64,000 bases of DNA, from NCBI GenBank assembly GCA_914767715.1, contig OU612066.1:15195001-15259000 (forward strand). The letters run 5' to 3'. Positions 58,801-64,000 of this stretch are shown here, one piece after another (positions within the stretch are counted from its first letter, which is position 1; the number at the start of each line of letters is the position of its first letter). The translations under genes and the position numbers were made by a program. The DNA is from Membranipora membranacea. Lineage: Eukaryota; Bryozoa; Gymnolaemata; Cheilostomatida; Membraniporidae. Under the pieces are notes generated by a model. The model was not told where the DNA came from and did no database searches. It worked only from the letters and a program-made list of their open reading frames with translations.

Positions 58801-60810
58801 TGCTTCATCCTCACTTACACCTAATGATATGAAATCTAGTATGTAGGCAAAAATATAAAGTGATGCTATCAGAAGACTGGAAGTATAATCACAGTAAATT
58901 TTTCTCGAAACTGGTGAATTTTGAGGAAAACTCTCAGGTCATTGAGCTATGATTTGTTGACATTGATTTGGAGAATAGAGTGATGGTTTGTTTTTTTTTA
59001 AACTCAATATTGGTTCAAGCATATTCAATATTTTACATCGTGATTTCACACTCTAGACCTGATCCAAGCGGACCAGGCCATGCCAAATCAAAAATAAGTT
59101 TTGGTAGCAGGAATCAAATCTTTGATCACATATCCATCCCATGTCACTAATATCTGTAATATGTTTGTTTAATATTGGATGGCCATGCAAACACATATTT
59201 TTGAAGTTATTGAGCAGATACGAAGTAATACTTAAAATACTTTTATGGTCCCCAATTCAATACCGTCAAAATAAAATAATATTTGACTGACTTATTGAAA
59301 ATACAAGATGCAGCGACATCTTATTTGTGAATACTTTTGTAATAAAAATGAGATACAAACCTTGAGGTTCCTCAGCATAGTCTGAAATCTTCAGGCATGC
59401 TGTGTGATTGGCTAGTGTCGTAAATTTAGCTTCCAGGCAGTCAGATTGAGCAGATGAAGTTGTCTCTACCTACATATAGGTTACAAATGATCTATTGTCT
59501 ATCGGCCTGTATCAAGCAATGCATATTTAATTTTTGTTTGCGATATTAGTGTATATTGTTGAAGCTTGTATAATAAGTCATGCTATATAATTATAATGTT
59601 GGATTGTAAAAACAGCTTCATGCATTTTTTGTAATTCCTTTGACAGGTATTAATAAACATCAATCTTCGTTGTAGCCTTATAGTTATACCAAGGAGTAAC
59701 AGGCCTGTTACTCCTTGGCTAAGATCAAAGTGTCATGGCCAATGGCTGATTAGTGCCTGTTTCAGTCTCTGGCAGCTTGCTGCACACTCACGATTAGGAG
59801 GTCCACCATGGCCTCACCTCTAGGATGCATTCTAGTTTACTAGGATGTATCACACTCTCAGTACAAGGACTCCGGGCAACTTGGGTCCCTCTTTAGGGGC
59901 AGCCCACCCTCTGTTTTGTCATAAACAGGGCTGTTACTCCTTGGTTATACCCATATGAATATTATATACACATAACTATTTATGCTTACCTGAAAGGTCA
60001 AAGCGGCTATCAGATATGGTAAGAGTCTGATGTCTACAAATTAAATACACTCACAGAATTATGTCATGCTTTGTGTATTATAATAAAAAAATTTTAAAAA
60101 TCGGATGTCTTATCACTCGCCACATCCCGAAGTATGTGCCGCAAAATGGTAGTGCTTTAATGGCGAGGATGCAATATCTGCGCCAATTTGCTCTCTGTTT
60201 GCAGGCAGGTCAGAGCACACCTGGGGGCCAACCAAACCCCAGTAGGCGATGGACCGCAGTGGGATTCGAACCCATGACCTTCATCATGTGCATGCTCAAA
60301 GACTGTGCTCTAACTCACCGAGCCACCTTCTACCCCTGTTGCTCTCTGTCTATTCAGACAATGACTGCTACGATGTGCTTGCTAGGAAGAGGTTGTATAG
60401 TGAGGACTAGATTTCCAAGTTAACCCAGTGCGAATCAAATCGCTACAAGACCAGAGCTGCAGTGGCTGGTAACAGCATCCTACTGCATGGAACTATACAT
60501 GAGGGTTCTTTTAACTGTATGCAAGAGGTTGTTGTGAAGACACTATTTTTGGTCCTGATTTGAAGGGACTATGTGATCAATCAAAGTCAAAACAACTGTT
60601 AGCACTGGTAGGGATTTGAACCCACAACTGGCTGGTCAAATGGCACACGCGCTTACCACTGAGCCAAACTGACTGTGTATTACATGTAATATATATATAT
60701 ATATATTACATAAATCCTTAGAACCAGAGACATTACCATGGGCGTTGTATCGTTACAAGTAAAATAAAGCTCAAGTTGTAATAAAAATATTCAAAAGATT
60801 ACTTACCCAT
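49849..60810 (-). CDS. secreted CAP-domain protein with EGF and ShKT modules
   Basis: Eleven exons on the minus strand: 60810-60807, 60033-59990, 59469-59361, 58820-58732, 58492-58395, 58152-58014, 53596-53508, 52866-52760, 52449-52342, 50474-50370, 49991-49849. They sum to 1,035 nt (344 residues), all in phase. The first exon holds only ATGG; joined to exon 2 it gives the signal peptide MDIRLLPYLIAALTFQ. The CAP domain (~55-200) shows HNELRA, WDDELASIAQKW, VGQNLAIGYG, the GHYTQ signature and YVCNYGPAGN. A Cys-rich hinge follows (CSSCPNTC), then an EGF-like exon (CNGTVCRNGG...CTCSC, ~227-262), a six-Cys ShKT exon (spacing 8-6-7-3-2, ~263-297) and a hydrophobic tail that could be a GPI signal. 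This extends the CRISP-type plan with an EGF unit. CAP proteins bind sterols or act in adhesion, immunity or secretion; the specific role here is unknown. A tandem paralogue follows at 61743. Confidence 0.92.
50266..50328. repeat. (CATTG)n microsatellite
   Basis: Imperfect pentanucleotide repeats GCATT/TGCAT run through CATTGCATTGCATTGCATT, interrupted by GCGTCGCGTCG. It lies in an intron of the CAP gene, just below the ShKT exon. Confidence 0.7.
50712..50819 (-). pseudogene. decayed duplicate EGF exon within the CAP gene
   Basis: This 108-bp segment matches the functional EGF exon at 52342-52449 in length and text (NCNGTVCNNGG then LDLNSCSC). It is dead: the acceptor AG has become AA, an AAG Lys codon is TAG, and a Cys codon is now Trp. 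The donor GT is kept. It lies between the functional EGF and ShKT exons, so the ancestral gene probably had two EGF modules. Confidence 0.85.
51158..51466. repeat. perfect 85-bp inverted repeat
   Basis: Left arm 51158-51242 (starts CAGTTCAGTATTGAATCATC) and right arm 51382-51466 (ends GATTCAATACTGAACTG) are exact reverse complements over 85 bp, with a 139-bp spacer. The left arm is in the RT reading direction; the right arm is an inverted copy of it. Confidence 0.9.
51720..51781. repeat. perfect 26-bp inverted repeat with 10-bp loop
   Basis: CTTGACTAACAATTGGGTAT... at 51720-51745 is the exact reverse complement of 51756-51781. The loop is AAGCGTCATA. It lies in the same LINE fossil, downstream of the 85-bp inverted repeat. 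Confidence 0.9.
57172..57255 (+). repeat. tRNA-derived repeat fragment
   Basis: GTGGGTTCGAATCCCATCAAGG near 57227-57248 is a good B box, with a weak A-box region ~50 bases earlier. The following segment (57400-57460) shares the text GGGAGGGCGCTT with the hAT-like MITE at 27157-27513. It lies in a CAP gene intron. Confidence 0.45.
57696..57930. mobile_element. possible hAT-like MITE
   Basis: The left end CAGGGCCGTAGC...GGGGGAGGC and the right end GCCTCCCCTAGAACTGCGGGCCCG are imperfect inverted repeats. CAGGGCCGTAGC-type ends are common among hAT elements. No clear 8-bp duplication was found, so the call is tentative. Confidence 0.4.
59683..59950. mobile_element. inverted-repeat element with terminal palindrome
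   Basis: Ends GTTATACCAAGGAGTAACAG and CTGTTACTCCTTGGTTATAC are inverted repeats (two mismatches near the tips). The left end is followed at once by a second inverted copy, making a perfect 30-bp palindrome at 59689-59718. It shares CCCTCTTTAGGGGCAGC with the repeat at 15655-15740. The CCAAGGAGTAACAG core also occurs at about 49249. It lies in intron 2 of the CAP gene. Confidence 0.6.
60115..60333 (-). mobile_element. tRNA-derived SINE
   Basis: On the minus strand the head is GGTGGCTCGGTGAGTTAGAG (A box), and ATGGGTTCGAATCCCAC (B box) follows at tRNA-like spacing. The body runs to lower coordinates (…CCCAGGTGTGCTCTGACC). The lower boundary is approximate. It lies in intron 1 of the CAP gene. 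Confidence 0.6.
60598..60678 (-). repeat. tRNA-derived repeat
   Basis: The minus strand reads GTTTGGCTCAGTGGTAAGCG (A box) and GTGGGTTCAAATCCCTACC (B box). No acceptor stem pairs, so it is not a tRNA gene. An AT microsatellite lies just above it (60690-60707). Confidence 0.55.
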
Positions 60811-61742
60811 GGTTTAAGATTTCAATTTTTTATGACACCTTGATAGTTATTTTGGATATGGGTTTGACCGAGGTGTTGACTTCTTGGTTAGATTGTGATC
60901 AATTGTTTTTCTTGTAGAGCATAAATTTACCCATCAACCTAAGTTATCAGTAGGCTATCTATTCAGTTGATGTACTTCATCAATCTACATGATAATGAAT
61001 GAGTGTCCACTACTAATTCTGATTTTGATAGATCCTGCTCTTATCTAAATGTTTATATTTCACCGAAAATGATAACATCATGTTATATGAGACGTTATCA
61101 CATTCCTGGATGTACAATCATCTTGTTGTACCAGTGACGAAGTATTCATATTACCGTCATAAAAAACCTCGCACCAGGTCACTTATATATAACGCACTAT
61201 TTATCTATGGTAACACTCTATCACAAATGCAATCATCAGTTTAGAAATATTAATCTGTAGACGCCTGAGTTTTCTGCTCGTTCTTGCGAGGAGACAACTC
61301 TTAATCTGTATGTTGATATCTTGACTCTAGACAAGGAGTTTGGGAGACCAGAGAGTTTGGGGCATAACATAACTAAACATGTCCCAAAGTCCCTGCCTAG
61401 AGTACAATTCCAACAGTTTTGAGTTGGTGCTGGATCGGACTTATAATTCAGTCGACCCCTCTTCTACTAGCCCTGTCCCCCATATCTCCACCAAAGACTA
61501 GATTAGAAATGCTATTACCACAGCCTTAGCTTCTCCGCTTGTCATCTATTAATTTTTTGATTGTTTCTTTAGTATTTATTTTTGTCTGAAATCTTAGATT
61601 CACAATTTAAATCATCTTTTCAAAAAAACATTATTCAATTTGTTACTGATCAGAGCTAACAAAGAAGAGAGAAAAGTAGTTTATTATATTGTGGTAGTCA
61701 CACTAGTCTCACATAAATTAAGTGTGACATATGACTTAGTTA
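60811..61742. other. intergenic stretch between the tandem CAP genes
   Basis: It includes the 5' flank of the CAP gene at 49849-60810 and the 3' flank of its paralogue. From about 61250 the text matches 49370-49848 with many substitutions (for example TCTAGA-GTTGG-GCTG blocks and GAAGAGAGAAAA), which is the duplicated 3' region. Confidence 0.5.
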
Positions 61743-64000
61743 TTACACCAGTGAGCTCATGATAAACCTGATGGTGAGAGCAAAACAGCAGAGCGTTAAG
61801 CTATAGACAACCTGAGCCCCACTCCCTCCTGGTGTGGTTCCACCAGTTCTTGGTTCTTCTTTGTAGTCAAATGCTGCAACTACAAAAACATAATGTTGTC
61901 AATGTGACTGTCTGCTGTCACCTACATTAATAATAATAGTAATGAGTTCATTTATATACTGCTTAATGTAAGCCTACTTCTAAGCGGTGAACACTACATC
62001 ATTACCGCCCGGTCACTGGGTCCAAGCACTCCATAGCCAACCCTATCTAATGAGAACCTACATCGCATGAAGCGCTGGTACTCATTGGAACACCCTACCG
62101 AACTCGGCTTCTCAGGTAACACCAGTGGACATGCACGGGAATCGAACCCCGGTCGTCAGATCGATGATCCAACCTGCTAACCACTAGGCTAACCTGATAA
62201 CCATTACGTACATATGGTTTGAGGATATGTTTTTGAAGATGGTATGGTTTGAGCAAGAGTAGTCATAATGTATGGAAGAAAAAAGCTTTGGCCTTGTTCA
62301 TATTAAACTCCCCACACCATTAGGCATGATGCATAAGACAGTGTCAGGTAACATAGGTAAGGATTTATTATAGATACTTACACGGACATACATCACACAT
62401 ATGAGGGCAGTAGTCTGCAACGTTAGCTCCACAATTTGTGTAGTAGGTACCACAGTTGGTGTTGTCCTGTGTGCCAGTACAGTTTACTGTAAAATAATTT
62501 AACACTCTCATGATGTGATTTTATATTTGATTGACTATAAAAGACTGGATTTGATGGTTGAGTATTGAATCACTACCAGTGTACTCGCTGATAGAGTTGT
62601 GATTATACTGATTTACAATGTGAAGGGTTGATCTTGTTTTCACATCATGACTAGGCCTATAGATGGGCTGAAAGTAATTCTAAATCAAGGAATTAATGAG
62701 ATCTATGAAGTCCAACATTGATTGTCTATACTGTGACCACAAACGTATAAATATTAATATTTATATGTTTATGACTGTGACTGTGACTGTGACTGCGACT
62801 AACAAATAGATCTTACCTGCACAATTCTCTGCAGGTAAATGTAGAGGTCCAGGCTGAACACAAGTGCAGGTGCAAGTGTTCAAATCCAACTTCCCTCCAT
62901 TGCTACAAACTGTGCCGTTACAATCTGTTCGAAATTAAAGTAGCCTTCAAAAATGTGCTTCTTGGCAAAGTCAGACAATCTATCTATGAATTCACTTTTT
63001 TGCTTTGCTGAAACGGACAATTAATAGCCAGCCTGCATAATAACTTATTTCTCAATATCCAGGTTGGTGGCCATACCAATTTTTTTATTTAGTGTGAGAA
63101 AACTATTCAGGTCTCAATTGTCAGTAAGATTAAGAGGGCAGGATGCAAGTGGTATTGATATTGATATTTCCAGAGAACTTCAAAGTACAATTTCCTGGAC
63201 ATCCGGATAGTGTATAAGGGTTAGGCTTGTCACGCGGCCACTGGTTTTGGTGGCCGTTTGACAAGGCTATATAAGGGTAATTTGGCTAGTGTTATTAATT
63301 GCCTCATTTCTCACCACATAACCCTTTGAACGGCCCTGATGTGACACAAGTATTAGGGCAGCTGGAGCATTGAGCTCCACTTCTCCTATAGTACGGTCTA
63401 GTCCAATCCCCTAGGTTACCTCTAAAATATCGAATATCATGCAAGTCACAATGCTCGCTCGAGTATATGCAAATTTGTTTTTACTAGATTGGAGAACAGA
63501 AAGAATAACTCCACATACCATAGTCAGGTTGAAATGAAATTGCTTTTTTAGAGATTTAGCACTCAACAAACGCTAACCTAATAACTAAAGTCAAGTCTAA
63601 ACTCACGCTGGTCCGTAGTTACAGACATAGAACTTCCCTACATTAGCACAAGTCGTAAATCCACAACCTATCTTAGAGCTTTCTGACCACACAAGCTGTA
63701 AATAGAAAAACTTGTTATTATAAGCCTTGTCTCTGATCATTACACTATTGTTTTACAGCAGTATTAGATATTATGCCCTAAGTTATTCGGAATCTGCTAC
63801 ACCTTTGTGATGAATGTTAGCATTACAGGCAAAGATACTCATTACTGCTTTGGTTTCAGGAGTAACAAAAGCCACCCCCCCCCCACCCAGTCTATCTTAT
63901 CTTGAACAAATCCTACCTGAGTGTAATGGCCGACGTCTTTGAATACGTTATTTATTTTATCGCCGTATGTGAATATTGTTGTCTCATTGAACCATGACTG
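61743..64000 (-). CDS. tandem paralogue of the CAP-EGF-ShKT gene, 5' end cut by window
   Basis: Exons on the minus strand: 64000-63917 (partial), 63695-63607, 63421-63315, 62924-62817, 62486-62382, 61873-61743. The exon lengths of 89, 107, 108 and 105 nt are identical to the first copy, as are the phases. The visible part starts inside the CAP domain (SWFNETTIFTYG), has GHYTQ, YVCNYGPAGN and the CSSCPNTC hinge, then EGF (CNGTVCSNGG) and a six-Cys ShKT module, and ends with a hydrophobic tail (LTLCCFALTIRFIMSSLV). The residues between ShKT and tail are shorter than in the first copy (EEPRTGGTTPGGSGAQ). There is no second EGF exon, alive or dead, and no LINE insertion. All key motifs are intact, so it looks functional. 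The 5' half lies beyond the window. Confidence 0.92.
61930..62205 (-). mobile_element. tRNA-derived SINE
   Basis: The minus strand has GGTTAGCCTAGTGGTTAGCA (A box) and CCGGGGTTCGATTCCCG (B box). The body runs toward lower coordinates, through text that includes CGGGCGGTAATGATGTAGTG. It lies between the last two exons of the second CAP gene. Confidence 0.6.
62770..62800. repeat. (GTGACT)n microsatellite
   Basis: Four to five copies of GTGACT, the last altered to GCGACT, lie just below the EGF exon of the second CAP gene. Confidence 0.75.

Noticed and set aside
60240-60330. tRNA gene on the minus strand
   Set aside because: The A and B boxes are present, but the acceptor and D/anticodon stems do not pair, and SINE body sequence follows. 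The same holds for 4556, 15655, 31114, 57172, 60598 and 62130.

Overview
The window looks like nuclear DNA of a marine invertebrate animal, possibly an early-branching one such as a sponge or cnidarian; the exact clade is inferred, not shown. It is AT-rich. Genes are split by GT-AG introns, mostly of 100-1,000 bp. It carries tRNA-derived SINE-like repeats, MITEs and LINE fossils, and it encodes animal-type extracellular and signalling modules (CAP, EGF, ShKT, claudin fold, RBR ligase, C2H2 fingers). No prokaryotic gene layout, CRISPR array or intact tRNA/rRNA gene was seen.

Layout. 1-1051: the last two exons of an Ariadne-like RBR ubiquitin ligase paralogue, with a frameshift. 4195-6940 (+): a five-exon gene for a 191-residue secreted protein that resembles a beta-trefoil/FGF-type factor. 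8567-11915 (+): a five-exon gene for an 820-residue single-pass receptor-like protein whose cytoplasmic tail holds three tandem ~116-residue modules rich in candidate SH2 and SH3 docking motifs. 16003-17000 (-): a YqaJ-type nuclease pseudogene. 17468-19633: a 2.2-kb ACT/GCT-rich repeat. 21200-21392: a short tandem repeat. 22142-22494: a LINE fossil. 23913-29746 (+): a complete 12-exon RBR ligase gene (907 residues). 31925-42457 (+): a 14-exon gene for a 1,615-residue C2H2 zinc-finger protein with a proline-directed phosphosite repeat and a duplicated exon pair. 43908-48033 (-): a four-exon claudin/PMP22-like four-pass membrane protein (205 residues). 49849-60810 (-): a CAP-EGF-ShKT protein (344 residues), with a LINE fossil and a decayed spare EGF exon in its introns. 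61743-64000+ (-): the 3' part of a tandem paralogue of the same gene, cut by the window end.

I assembled the gene models by hand from splice sites, phase matching and homology between the window's own copies. In each complete model the exon lengths sum to a multiple of three, and every internal junction keeps frame. Two tandem families are present (RBR and CAP-EGF-ShKT). The genes do not form an obvious pathway, although a secreted factor, a receptor-like protein and a claudin-like protein all point to cell-surface biology. The most unusual items are the receptor with SH2/SH3-type tail repeats, the secreted beta-trefoil candidate, the zinc-finger protein with phosphosite repeat and duplicated exons, and a perfect 85-bp inverted repeat inside a LINE fossil.
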